Source: Xanthostigma xanthostigma (taxonomy: Eukaryota > Arthropoda > Insecta > Raphidioptera > Raphidiidae). From it: a stretch of DNA of 64,000 nucleotides. A model generated the notes under the pieces. That model was not told the origin of the DNA, made no database searches, and worked only from the letters and a program-made list of their open reading frames with translations. A program made the position numbers and the translations under genes. Shown one piece after another: positions 44,643 to 55,708 of the stretch (positions are counted from its first letter, which is position 1; every line of letters starts with the position of its first letter). The stretch spans positions 25,754,465-25,818,464 of the forward strand of contig OY754468.1 of assembly GCA_963575645.1 (NCBI GenBank), read 5' to 3'.

Positions 44643-45684
44643 TATTGGGCTTTGACATGCTCACTCCTGACATCTGGTGGCTAACATAAAAAATAAAATG
44701 TGAATGCATTTAGTCGATCTATCATCTGTGAACAGTACTCCATTCGTACTTTTAAATTCTTAAAAAATGAAATAAATAAAAAGTTTTGAAAATAACTGCA
44801 GTTAAAAATCAATGAAAGTTTGCTCTGCACATTTTAAAAGATGATTTTATGTTTTTAAGTAAGTACTATACAACTGTAACGTTACTATTATATTATAACC
44901 TCATAGTTATAATATACAGTTTGTTTATTATTAATATTTTTATCTACAGATACTGCTAAAAAACAGCATTTGAAAGAAAATAAATGCTATAAGTACCTTC
45001 AGTCAATTTACCTGGAAAAAAAAACACAGCTACTGATGAGAACCGTAGGATACAGAGGAACAAGAGAAAAGAAGAACAAAAAATTTAATTTGGAAAATAA
45101 AGATTCAGTACATCAAACATCAATGAAAATAATAATAAATTGTAACTAAAACTAATTTTTTAGTAAAATAATTACTTTGATTGTCGTTATGATCATCATC
45201 ATAAACTTCATTATTATCTTAGTTTTCAACAATAAGACTATCATCATTTTCTTTATTTCCTAACTCATACAATAATTGAATCCTATGGTTCTGATCAGTA
45301 GCTGTGTTTTTTTCCCAGACAAATTGACTGAAGGTATAGCATTTTCTTTCAAATCCTGGTTTTTTAGCAGTATCTGTAGATAAAAAAATTAATTATAGAC
45401 AATAAATTATTATATTAAAACTCTATGAGGTTATATAGTATAATAGTAACGTTACACTTGTATACTTACTTGATAACATAAAATCATCTTTTTAAGCAAA
45501 CGTTCATTGATTTTTTAAGTTCAGTTATTTTCAAAGCTTTTTATTTATTTCATTTTATAAGAATTTAAAAGTACGAATGCGGAATGGAGTACTGTTCACA
45601 GATGATAGATCGACTAAATGCAGTCACATTTTATTTTTTATGTTAGCCACCAGATGTCAGGAGTGAGCATGTCAAAGCCCAATA
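44643..45684. mobile_element. Large inverted-repeat element with exon-like arms
   Basis: Arms about 44,643-45,090 and 45,225-45,684, ends TATTGGGCTTTGACATGCTCAC and its complement, about 85-90% similar. Each arm contains a pyrimidine-rich acceptor (TTTTATCTACAG) followed by an exon-like segment. In the right arm (minus strand) this is open to a stop; in the left arm it is frameshifted. The element looks like two head-on 3' ends of a spliced gene-bearing transposon, joined by a short loop. No target duplication found. Confidence 0.7.
45219..45373 (-). CDS. Terminal exon in inverted-repeat element, unknown protein
   Basis: After acceptor ATTTTTTTATCTACAG the exon starts at 45,373 and codes 50 residues to TAA at 45,219-45,221: TAKKPGFERKCYTF, QFVWEKNTATDQNHRIQ, LLYELGNKENDD and a VEN end. 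Composition is protein-like (charged, few low-complexity runs). The sister arm at 44,950-45,080 carries a decayed copy. Not recognised; probably the 3' end of a transposase or passenger gene. A partner exon is absent, so it is not translated alone. Confidence 0.4.
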
Positions 45685-45734
45685 GGTGAGTAATTTTAAT
45701 AAATAAATTTTTAACCTAAATTTGAAGCGAAAGA

Positions 45735-46140
45735 TGCAATATCATAGATCAAGATGACGGCGAATCAGTTTTACAAGTACCGAATTGCCATAAGGGCCGA
45801 CAATCCTCTCCACAAAGGAGTCAAACTGTTTCAGCAATATTATCTTATTGCTCCACAAAAGGAAGCGAAGCTTCCCCAGAGAACCTACGGTTCTTATATG
45901 GAGAGCCGAAGGCTCGACTAGTGTTGATTACAACCGAGCGGGGCGCAGCCCCGCGAGGTAAGACTGTAACAAAGGTGGAGACGTAGGCTCCACAAAGGAA
46001 AGCGACAGAGAACCTACGGTTCTCAAAGTTTTGGCGATATCAGCATATCAGTATTTTATTTAACTTTCCGAGCAAAGCTCGGTCACCCAGGTACTACTGA
46101 CATAATCTTACTGTGAGACGACACAGTCGTCATGGAAACT
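45735..46140 (+). repeat. Series of eight short perfect hairpins
   Basis: GC-richer stretch with GGAAGCGAAGCTTCC (45,861), AGAACCTACGGTTCT (45,880 and 46,009), GAGCCGAAGGCTC (45,903), GCGGGGCGCAGCCCCGC (45,938), GTGGAGACGTAGGCTCCAC (45,975), CCGAGCAAAGCTCGG (46,068) and GACGACACAGTCGTC (46,117). Stems differ but loops are small and similar (CGAA, CGCA, CTACG-like). No ORF. Possibly part of a retroposon, with structured RNA. Confidence 0.7.
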
Positions 46141-46264
46141 GTTATTGATATATACTCTGGCGTCAAGCTGCGTTTTGAAAATTCGAAAAAAGCGCGTATT
46201 TTCTACATTTCTTTTTTATTATTTGTATTCTTTTCAGTGATTAGATTAATAAAATAACCATTAC

Positions 46265-46510
46265 GATATGATCAGGATAAAAAATAGAGAATAGTTACTT
46301 CTTACCACAACAAGTTTATTAGTGGATGTACATTTCGAGAGCTATGCTCTCATCTTCAGCAATACACTAAACTAGTGTATTGCTGAAGATGAGAGCATAG
46401 CTCTCGAAATGTACATCCACTAATAAACTTGTTGTGGTAAGAAGTAACTATTCTCTATTTTTTATTAGATTCAAACCACAGTGCTCTTAATATTTTTGAT
46501 ATGATCAGGA
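46265..46510 (+). mobile_element. Palindromic retroposon insertion, 13-bp target duplication
   Basis: GATATGATCAGGA at 46,265-46,277 and 46,498-46,510 flanks a 220-bp insertion (46,278-46,497). It is a perfect palindrome (46,277-46,465; 93-bp arms, 3-nt centre AAC) followed by a 32-bp unique tail. Each arm holds CTGAAGA, the stem GAGAGC/GCTCTC and GAAATGTAC: plus strand 46,383-46,413, and mirrored on the minus strand. Confidence 0.8.
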
Positions 46511-47350
46511 ACTAAAATATATTTCGAAATAAAAATTTAAACCAATTTGGAGTCTCATGCATATGACCTATTAGCTGGATTTTTTTAACATATTACATAG
46601 AGAAGTGAAATCCGCTTATGCCTCAGTTCCCGATGAAACACTCTGTGTGTTTGTGTATATGTGTGTGTGATGTAGTTATACAGGTGAAGTGGAAGTGAAT
46701 ATGGAGTTATAATATTGTTTATGAAGTAGTTAACACGGCTATGAATTATGTCATTACGTGCTCGTAAATGTGCAGTCAGAGTTTAACGTTTGCCCTTTGT
46801 GGTGGGCCCCTCTCGCACTTACGCTAGCACGCTGACAGTTGGGTCACGCCATCTGTGCTGATGCTACTTTTAGGTTGCGACTGTACTCGCGGGAACGTCA
46901 ATTTTTTCTCTCGAATTTGCTAACAACAACGTCGATTTTTTTCTGATGAGTTCGCTCACATAAATGCTGATTTTGTGATCGGTTTCGCGCGTAAATACAG
47001 ATTTTTGATCTTGACTCCGCTCACATTAACATAGATTTTGCTGTTAGTGGAAGCGATGACCGTAAAAAATGGTTCCGATGGTACAGATGATGAAACTTTC
47101 AGAAAGGATAGCACATATTAGTGCAGTCAAATAAGCTAAAAAGGGGATAACCTCGGAATGAAACGGAATAATTTGAATATTTGTATATAAACCTTTATTT
47201 TGGCATTCTAAATGTTGTCTCAAAAGTCTCATAAGGTCACGTGTAAGCATCCACCGATATTCAAGGTCAAAGGTCGCGAAATTTACTTTTTGGCAAATAT
47301 CTCGCTTCCGTTGCCTCAAGTCGTATTTATATTTATCATACAAGTTTAAA
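46511..47350. other. Unassigned; (GT)n and one minus-strand frame
   Basis: Short (GT)n at 46,645-46,675. Minus-strand frame 47,044-47,409 (121 codons) runs into the retroposon at 47,353, and its segment near 47,270-47,330 resembles the non-coding repeat at 54,140-54,190 ('GGCAAATATCTC..TTCC.GTTGCCTCAA..CG'). I do not call it a gene. Confidence 0.4.
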
Positions 47351-47352
47351 TA

Positions 47353-47822
47353 CAAATCTTTGATTAACGTCTGAATAGAACTCTTCAAATAAATAAAATT
47401 GTTGACCAATTTTTCTCAGACCATACGATATATTGACAAAAAATAATAAAAATACAAATCAATATAACACATGATGACGTTTCGATCCGGATTTGAATTT
47501 TCTTCAGAAATATCTAAAAAATATAAAAATGAATTAGTATTAAGCTATTTATTATCTAATATTGTACGAAAGATTAAAAGTTTGATTAATCAAAAAATAA
47601 TGAAAAATTAATTTTTCATTATTTTTTGATTAATCAAACTTTCAATCTTTCGTACAATTTATTAGATAATAAATAGCTTAATACTAATTCATTTTTATAT
47701 TTTTTAAATATTTCTGAAGAAAATCCAAATCCGGATCGAAACGTCATCTTGTGTTATATTGATTTGTTATTTTTTATTTTTTGTGAATATATTGGTCTGA
47801 GAAAAATTGGTCGACAATTTTA
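47353..47822. mobile_element. Longest foldback copy of the AT-rich retroposon
   Basis: Begins with the fixed terminus CAAATCTTTGATTAACGTCTGA, then arms about 47,400-47,595 and 47,612-47,822 that are near-perfect complements with a centre at 47,603 (TTAATTTTTCATT...). Each arm has CTGAAGA-AAATYCAAATCCGGATC-GAAACGTCATC: plus strand 47,714-47,747, minus strand 47,507-47,475. A target duplication is doubtful (ATACAAGTTTAAATA against ATAAAAGTTAAAAA). Confidence 0.7.
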
Positions 47823-48712
47823 TTTATATAAAAGTTAAAAACTATAAAATTCTCTACAAATTCTGAGGTGAAACCCTAAGGTGACTTCAATCACTTGCCT
47901 AGGCAACCCTGCGAGAACTTGATCCGACAAGGGGGACACACCACTTCCAGTATTTATTTTGATGTAGTTAGCAGTCCCATAGAGTTTTATGAATTTGTTG
48001 GTTGGTATAAGAGCTTTTTGTCAAAAAGACGCATCTTGTTAAAATTATTTTCTATTTTTTTTATCGTTAAGATCACAATACTTCTGTGAAGAATTTTTAT
48101 TTTATTTTTCTTAAATTTATTGTAAGTTTTAACAATAAAATCTGACAGTTTTCGTGGTTTTCAGCTTTTGGAAGCTTGGCCAATTAGTAAGCTATTAGAT
48201 CATGGAAAAAATCAGGCGAAAAGTGGGAATATTTTTGTTTCTTATTTTTAACTCCCAAAATTCGTATTTTTGTAAAAAGAAAATGAAAGTAGGTTTTCTC
48301 TTAAATGACGCATTTCCGACCCCCAAGTGATAGAGGTTAAATCATACCGAGTTATTCATAGTTTCCTCTCCCGAGAGGAATACGAGCAATTACTGATCAC
48401 CTGTATAGTTGTCCAAACAGTACTTTTCCAAATGTAAATTAACAATAATAATAATGATTAGCGAAATCGACCTAATTCAATCCACATTTACTTCGCGAAT
48501 TTTTACAGTATGTGAACGTAAACAATGAATAATTTTTTTGAACATATGTTTTATTTTATTTAATTTAATGTGTTTGTATCGCATATTTATAGGTAAATTT
48601 CATCTTTCTCGAGTACTTCTCAATATGAACTTTAACTATGCCTAATCTCACATCCCTTCGTGCTCGCAATGTGCTTAAAAAGCGGTTCAAAGTTTTTTCT
48701 TCACGTATTAAT
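47823..48712. other. Unassigned sequence
   Basis: No gene recognised. Confidence 0.4.
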
Positions 48713-49083
48713 ATACAGATTGTATCAAATCAAAACAGTCCATAGAACATTCTGTGTGTAAGACAGAGACGATATTATATAAAGCACTAAAGCAGTAAGT
48801 AAGAATGAGATAAATGATCGCTTATAGTTACTGTGGTTATACAATCTGATAGTATCGTCTTTGTTTTCTACAGTAAAAATCACAATTTTATCAAATGTCA
48901 GTATTCACTAGTGAAATTATTGATAAAAAAGATTTACAGTGTACGTAATTATTTATTTACGTAACCACAGTAACTATATTAGCGATCATTTATCTCATTC
49001 TTACTTACTGCTTTAGATCTTTATATATCGTCTTACACACAGAATGTCCTATGGACCGTTTTGATTTGATACAATCTGTATAT
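48713..49083. mobile_element. Foldback element, 371 bp
   Basis: Arms 48,713-48,840 and 48,962-49,083 (ATACAGATTGTATCAAATCAAAAC and complement), about 90% similar, loop about 120 bp. Outer ends ATACAGATTGTATC/GATACAATCTGTAT are themselves near-palindromic. Confidence 0.8.
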
Positions 49084-49635
49084 GTACGTAATTTATTTTT
49101 GAAAGTTGATCGGCGCGTGTTTTAACTGAAGTCATAACCGCTTAGTTTTGTGCCTAGGGAGGGGTACGATGCGCAATGGTTGTCAACAGCACTAAACCGG
49201 CATTTCATTTTAAATCTTCTGACTAAAGCCAGACGGTCACTGTGTGGCCCCATCAAACCAAACGCATTACTATTCTGTCGAAATATAACGTTTTAATTAA
49301 CAATTTGATTTAAATTTTTTTTCAAAAAATCAAAGTTTTAAAGAAAAACTATCAATGGAGAGATTGCCGATTTTGACCTGCATTTTTTAGTTAGACTAGA
49401 CGTCTAAATATGCGTTTTGAATCTTTCGAAAGTGTGAGAAATTGAATGAATTTAATAAATATACGCTCACTTCTGTATTTTTTGATTTGGAATCTTTAGG
49501 TTACCTACATATTTTTTTGAAGCCTCTAGTTGTGAAACTATACGAGGTGCAAAAAAATCTGGTGTGCATGACGTGCTTATTGAATTCAGCTGCATTTTCT
49601 ACAAAAATATGTATCGAATTTAAAAACGATCTTTT
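49084..49635. other. Unassigned sequence
   Basis: 76-codon frame 49,442-49,672 without motif; its end lies in the next foldback. Confidence 0.4.
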
Positions 49636-49862
49636 AATGAATGTTAGGATAATGGGAACTTTGACCAAATAAAGCAAATACTAAATTTCACAAATTTGCA
49701 ACATTTCGTAGATTGGCAAGCTTATTGGTTAGCATTCTTGTTGACATTTACTAACCTTTGCCTGAAGAAGTAGACAATCAATCTACGAAAAACGTTGCAA
49801 ATTCGTAAAATTTAGCATTAACTTTATTTAGTCCAAGTTCCCATTACCCTACTATTCATTTA
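49636..49862. repeat. Foldback with hammerhead-like core
   Basis: Imperfect arms 49,636-49,713 and 49,786-49,862 (AATGGGAACTTTGACCAAATAAAG and complement). Plus strand 49,762-49,796: CTGAAGA, stem GTAGA/TCTAC, then GAAAAACG. Member of the same motif class as 46,383 and 47,714. Confidence 0.65.
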
Positions 49863-49904
49863 TTCTTATGGACGATATCAAGTTTAATTTAATTGTATAG
49901 CCAA

Positions 49905-50215
49905 ATGTATTTTTCCCCGACTACGGCGAAGCCAAAAGGAAAGGTTATGAGTTTAGCGGTCTATGTATGTTTGTATTTACGGATGTTCCATCGTAGCGCC
50001 TAAACTATTCATCCAATTTTGATAAATAAGGTGTCAATCGATTCGTAACATAGGCAACATTTAAATTTTGGTCCCAAAGGAAAGCAAATAGAAAGCAAAA
50101 AAAAATTAAATATAATATAACTAAAACCCGACTACTGAAAATTATGAAACAAGAAAATATCCTCATCTGAGGATAGCCGTGATCGTATGCCATCTCATAT
50201 ACAGGGTGTATCACA
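49905..50215 (+). repeat. Dispersed retroposon tail
   Basis: CCCGACTACGGCGAAGCCAAA, 'GGTTATGAGTTTAGCGGTCTA', and 'CGTAGCGCCTAAACTATTCA' match a widespread lepidopteran repeat. The minus frame at 50,005-50,214 is not a gene. Confidence 0.6.
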
Positions 50216-51290
50216 TGAAACCGTACATAGGGAAAAGTACACAGTACAAGTTAAGATCAAATATTGTTTTTCCTTCTATTCATAGGTCGTTACCATGGTG
50301 TACGTATGTAGTAACAAATGCATATTGGCGTAACAATTTTTAAAATCTTGTTTTTTTTTTGTCTACCGATATTTACAACGTTAGAATTTATTAGCTAATA
50401 GTATACATATTGCAGAGAATATTTTAATTAGTTATGTGTAAAATTTACTAACAGTAAAATGATGTGACTATTATTTTAACTAAATACTTTGCTTGGTTTC
50501 TACTTTCGTCCACTGTATTTCAGCCCTTATTATACAGTTACATTAAAATGTATATATATTATGTATAAAATTTGAGAAATTGGGTCCTCTACAACTTTGT
50601 GTTGAACATTTTTCTTATAAAATAAGCCGTTAACGGATTATTTCATAAAAACCATTTTTGCACATTTCATCCAAGATGGCAGCTCGTGGTTTCCCCCTTC
50701 CCCAAGGTCGTAAATCAAAATTATAACAGATATTCAAAAATTACTGCGCCATATTTTATAGGGCAGAGACCTTTTTTTCTCACTTTAAATGGCGAATATA
50801 CAAAATTCTTGTTCAGCGACATCTGTTGTACTACAGATTTTTAGTTTAAGAACTTACTGTTGTGATGCACGCTATTAACATGTCAGATTGTTCAATTATT
50901 TCCAGTTCAGCTACGTGTAAATAATTCTTTAATATCTAAATACGAGCCACAATCCATAAATATGTACATAAAAATAATCTTTTATAAAATATATTTGCAA
51001 ATAAAAAATTGCCGACAGGCTTAAGGGAAGTTTAAAATAAGTTATGGCCGGTTAGACCGGTTGTAGGCCGATTCAAACCCTTCTTTTTGCTCAATAAATT
51101 TAGGATGTGTAAATAGAGGCTTGAGTGCGAGGTTCCCTTCCGTCTCTCTTTCAGGGATGTGAAAACGAGATTTGGATGGAGCGACCCTTTCTTTGTGACA
51201 AACGATATTTCAGATGGCAGTTTACTTAATCAAAAATTACAGCCAAATAGATGATGCAGCCATTTCAACTCAAATCTACAGATATTTAAA
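50216..51290. other. Unassigned sequence
   Basis: Starts with ACAGGGTGTATCACATGAAAC (a possible transposon end; no partner seen). Otherwise nothing recognised. Confidence 0.4.
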
Positions 51291-51294
51291 AAAA

Positions 51295-52210
51295 AAAATA
51301 GGTTTCTCCGAGCGATGACGCGGGTAACGGCTTGTAATACATGTATTACAATATTTGTTTGTGGTTTCCATGATTACGTATGGTTTCACACGTGGCAATT
51401 ATCCAAAGCATGTTTGTCAGCAAACTCATTTTTATTTGACAGATCAGACTTCAGAATAAAAGAACAGCTGTTTTTTTTTTTAATTTTGAAAACATCTACG
51501 GAAATAAGGTATACAAAACATAATTTTAGAAGATTTTCTTGCAAAAATTGATAAAATAATAAGCTGCTTTGAAAAGCATACCGTTATAATTGAAGAAAGG
51601 ACGTTATAGCATATACAGTGTGTCCCCGGATAGAGTTCACAATAGGTGAGATTGACCTTTTCCGTTCATAGTACGCAAAAGTGTCACTAAGAGAAGTTGT
51701 TCACAATGAAAAATTATGGCGTTATGCAAATTTTCGGAATGATCGGCCTACTTTGATAATAGAAGATAATGACAGTAAATTGTTTGCTATGTTACTATGA
51801 ACGGAAAAGGTACTTTACCTGAAACGAAAGGAGGTTTTGCTCAACTGTAAAGGCCTACTTGATTTAAAAAAATCGAAAGTAAACTAAAAGTAAGTTTCAG
51901 ACCAAGCAGGGCGGAATCCCAAAATATGAAATTCCAATTCAGTCTCACCTACTGTGAACTCAATCCGGGGACACACTGTATATCTTCTGAATATGCGCCG
52001 ATTTTCCTCAAAATTAATGATGACTCCTATTTACATGCTAAACATCCTAACAAAATATTGTTTCAATCCACTGAGTCGTTTGGCCTCTGTCGTGCTCACC
52101 GACAGACAAACTTTTTCCAAAAATGTGTTTTTTGAACGTCAGAATGAAAAAAATATTGTAAAATTTTGAAATGCGAATTTTGACCTAAATTAGTACTCTT
52201 CACTCGTACA
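51295..52210 (-). repeat. GCGCATGCGC-family repeat split by a MITE
   Basis: Minus orientation. The 3' half (51,305-51,615: 'GATGACGCGGGTAACGGC', 'GTGGTTTCCATGATTACG', 'TTTGACAGATCAGACTTC', 'CTTTGAAAAGCATACCGTTAT') and the 5' half (51,979-52,210: 'ATATGCGCCGATTTTCC', 'TTTCAATCCACTGAGTCG') are separated by the element at 51,616-51,978. Confidence 0.8.
51612..51982. mobile_element. MITE, 363 bp, TATA target duplication
   Basis: Element 51,616-51,978, ends CAGTGTGTCCCCGGATAG and, reversed, CAGTGTGTCCCCGGATTG; TIR about 36 bp. TATA flanks both sides. Removing the element and one TATA gives GCATATATCTTCTG, which matches the empty family sequence (GCATATATCTCTTCTG at 28,498). A second inner inverted repeat (CCTTTTCCGTTCATAGTA near 51,657 and its complement near 51,795) lies within. 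CAGTG ends suggest a Tc1/mariner relative, but the empty-site comparison supports 4 bp, not TA. Confidence 0.85.
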
Positions 52211-53515
52211 AATGGAGTGGAAAAATAATCCATTAAGTTTTCTTTTTATTTAATACTTACATGCACTTCGCTATAGAGGTCATTCCCGTGACGCTATTGA
52301 TAAGACAGTTGAAAAATTGCTATTGTTATAATAGATTTTAATTCGATAAAATTTTCACAGTTAATTAACAGTTGCCCACCCCTGTTATTCATGAAAGTGT
52401 GAATGCAGTGAGTGTATTTTGTACTTTATTAGCTTATAAATTTGTATACGGACCATTGTTATGTGTCTGTAACGTAGTTTGAGGGCTGGACATCCAGGGA
52501 AAGGCGAGCGCCATATTATATAAAACTAAATGCAGTATCTATCAAAGTTCGGACCATTGGTCAGACCGTACCAAACTCTGATCCTGTTTGTTACGCGATT
52601 TTTGCCGGTATCTCAGCGTTTTAAAAACTGTGAACAGTAAAAAGAACATGTCCCAATAAAAATTTTACTTCTCTGTTTCATAGGAAAACGAAAGTATGGT
52701 AATAGAGTTAAAAAATCTTGTTCAAAGTCAGATTTTGATAAAGCGGCAAGAAACGTTTTTTCCGCATGACAGCTGCGCGTTTGGGGACTTTTCTTTCGTT
52801 TAGAGTAAATGCGAAAATAAACACGAATATATTTGAATGATTAAAAAGAATGATTTTCGCAGTAAAAACTCCAGGATTATTGATTTTCTTGTAAATCGGC
52901 TCAGTGGTTTTCGAAATATAAAGAAAAGTATGCATTTTTTAATCTATAACAATGTCGTTTCGTATAAGGATCTCTTGGCAAATTCTACTAAAAAAATTAA
53001 AAAAATAAATATAAGCTACTAATTTTTAGTAAGTCTTCGTCGTTTGTCTTAATGGTAAGTTCATATCTCGTAAAAGATTGAAATTGAGTTCAGTCATAAA
53101 AATGTGAAAAGTTTAGCATCAAAACGCATATTATAAAGACCGGTTTAAAAATAAAAATATTTAAAAATGTGATCACTGATAGGTTGCATTTTAAACAAAA
53201 TTAAGTATAGATACCTACTTGTTGATGGTCACTGAACGTAGGCCATCGTCTCCATCGGGAGAATGACTGAGAGAAGTGGGGTCTACGATTGATGGCTATG
53301 TAAGTGGCTAATGTAGCACGTCCTCATGAGCCCTCCTGCGTGTACGTTCTACGGACCAGTTATACAGGATGGGTCATCCTTTAAACGTAAAATTTGTTAA
53401 AGCGATACGCTACGCGCTTTCCATGGACAGTCGAGCGCCTCTCTAACATTGTTGTGCACCAACATGTATTGTTAGAATAAAATAGTATTTAGGACTATTG
53501 TGATCTATCATATCT
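52211..53515. other. Unassigned sequence
   Basis: No gene recognised. Frames at 52,708 (minus) and 52,837 (plus) mirror each other. Confidence 0.4.
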
Positions 53516-53985
53516 AATTACGTGAGGGAAATTTGGCGATTTTTCGACACCTTTTTTCTCGTGGTGAGATGCCGTGAGATTTTGCTCGAGCCCCCCTCCC
53601 CCTCTAGTCACACGTGAGATTTTTCAAAAGGCGTATTTTTAATGTAAATACGTAAATCTATGCTTGATTGCGTTCGATTTATTTAAAAAAAAAACATAAT
53701 TTGCCTAAATTCTTTTTATTTAGAATGTAGTCTAGAATCATAGAAACATATTATTAACCGCGATAATTATTATTGCATATGATTTAGCTATATTTTAGTG
53801 GAGAAACATTTTTTACCTAATTTAAACCAGTTTTCTCGCAATTTTACACTGTTTCTTGCGGAAAAAAATTACGTGATATTTTTGCTGAGACTCCTCCTCT
53901 CTCCCACGTCAGGTTTGGGAGTTAGATTCGGCTCGACCCCTCCCCCCCTAAACGCCTCACATATGAAAGAGGATTTGAAAACTTC
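53516..53985 (+). repeat. Pyrimidine-rich dispersed repeat, two related blocks
   Basis: Blocks at 53,530-53,630 and 53,830-53,970 both hold a 'CGTGAGAT/CGTGATATTTTTGCT' segment followed by C-runs (CCCCCCTCCCCCTCT and CCCCTCCCCCCCTAAACGCCTCAC). Recognised as an abundant lepidopteran repeat. The 67-codon frame here is not a gene. Confidence 0.5.
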
Positions 53986-54918
53986 CATAGTTACTATATA
54001 GTACAATCGATAGATAGATTCCGATCAGAATAAGTATGGAAGTTTTAAAACTGGGAATTTCAATGCTCTGAATGAATTGAGAAAAGTGCAAACCATGTCG
54101 TAAACGCCAAGGGCGTTATATTAGAAATTTGGTCCAAAAACGGTTTCTTGGCAATATCTCACTTCGGGTGCCTCATACGACCAGCAATGTTTTTATGAAA
54201 ATAAAATAGAATTAAATTTCTTACAAAACATATCTAATACTACATCTTTCCTCTAAAGTGAATAGTTTCGGAGCAGCAGCTCCGTGATTAAGGTATTTTT
54301 GACAAAAGTATGATTTACACCAATAACTATTCAATCTTTGTAAGCTTATTTGAGAGGAATTGATCTTAGGATAATGAAATTTTTAGCTTTCCAAGTTTAA
54401 TTTTTTCTATATTCTAGAGCACCTTATGGATTCTAAGTCGCAATTATTCATTTTTTTTTTAATCTCTCGTTTTGTTTTCAATACTTACGCTAGTTTTCTC
54501 ACATTATTACGATTAAAATTTTTACTTGCGCACGCTCAGTTCCGCTCCATCTCTTTACGACCACTTTATAGTATATTATACCGCAAATTTACGGTTTCAA
54601 CTTAGGTACAATACATCGAAGCGTTTTTTATTAAATTAATTAACGCTTGAGAAAATGAACGACGAAGGAATAAATTCAAGTTGTTTTTATTCAAACGACT
54701 TCACGTGAGTAATATTTAGGACAACTTCATACATTGCTTACCAAAATCTTGCATCGGGATTTTACCCGGAAGCGGAGCCAATTTCAAAATATTCAATATG
54801 GCCGCCTTATGCGATGCGTTTGCTTTGACAGTATGCGAGATTTAATCGATGTTTTATTTAAAATGTATTTTTCCGAAAATTGTGTCGTTTGGGGGTTATA
54901 CCAATCCTTCAAATCGTG
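53986..54918. other. Unassigned sequence
   Basis: 54,100-54,200 resembles the repeat near 47,270. 54,734-54,996 has overlapping opposite-strand frames without motifs. Confidence 0.4.
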
Positions 54919-55479
54919 ATAAGTATTAGTGATGTGCCGGATCGTTAAAAATGCATATATGCGGATACGGATCTGAATAAGGATATTTGGTTTCAAGATC
55001 CGCGGATACGGATACGGATCTTAACTTTCTTAGAGTACGCGGCGGTAAATATTGCACATCGACCTTTGGAAAGAGACTATCTGTTATGGGAAAAAGTTAT
55101 TGACTTCTTTAAGAGTTAATTCTCATAACAGATTGTCTCTTTCCAAAGATCGATGTGCAATATCTCATTATAAAGATAGTTTTTTATTAGTACCTTTGAG
55201 TAATGTACTATTGGTATGGTACTCATTACGATAAATTTTTGCAATATAAAGGTGCCAAATACGATTTTAAGAAATAAAAAATAATCTGAATGGAATTTGA
55301 CAGTTTTTCATTATTACCTAATCACCTATATATATATAAAATTTCATCTATGAATTGAAAACTAATAAGGTGAAAGATCCGTAAAAGATCCGCCATAAAA
55401 CTAACGGATACGGATACGGATCTTTCTTCTCCCTCGAATATCCACGGATACGGATATTCGGCACATCACTAATAAGTAT
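54919..55479. mobile_element. hAT-type element with perfect 8-bp duplication
   Basis: Element 54,927-55,471. TIR TAGTGATGTGCCG at both ends, then GATCG on the left and AATAT on the right. ATAAGTAT is duplicated exactly at 54,919-54,926 and 55,472-55,479. Subterminal GGATACGGATAY boxes recur: left near 54,962, 55,004 and 55,010; right, as repeats, near 55,405-55,452. An internal inverted repeat (GCACATCGACCTTTGGAAAGAGA...complement) spans 55,055-55,161. No transposase. Confidence 0.9.
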
Positions 55480-55708
55480 ATATTGAAGGAAAAAAATTGT
55501 GTGTGCTGCTCATATTGTAAAATGCGGCAGACTCATCGACGCAAGCTGAATTTAATTTAATTTAATAATTTGATATCAACATTTACAATTGATCTACTAA
55601 CACAATTAGGTACCTCCTACCTACTGCACAACACATTTACCATGCTTCTTCTCTTATTTTTTTTAATGACGCGTGTAACTTCCATAATTGTAAACAATAA
55701 ATATTCAC
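55480..55708. other. Unassigned spacer
   Basis: Nothing recognised. Confidence 0.4.

Noticed and set aside
47044-47409. 121-codon minus-strand frame
   Set aside because: Its 5' end is inside the retroposon terminus at 47,353 and part resembles a non-coding repeat near 54,150. No domain.
50216-50240. ACAGGGTGTATCACATGAAAC as a mariner-like terminal repeat
   Set aside because: No inverted partner was found within several kilobases; similar words near 53,366 and 25,128 do not pair with it.
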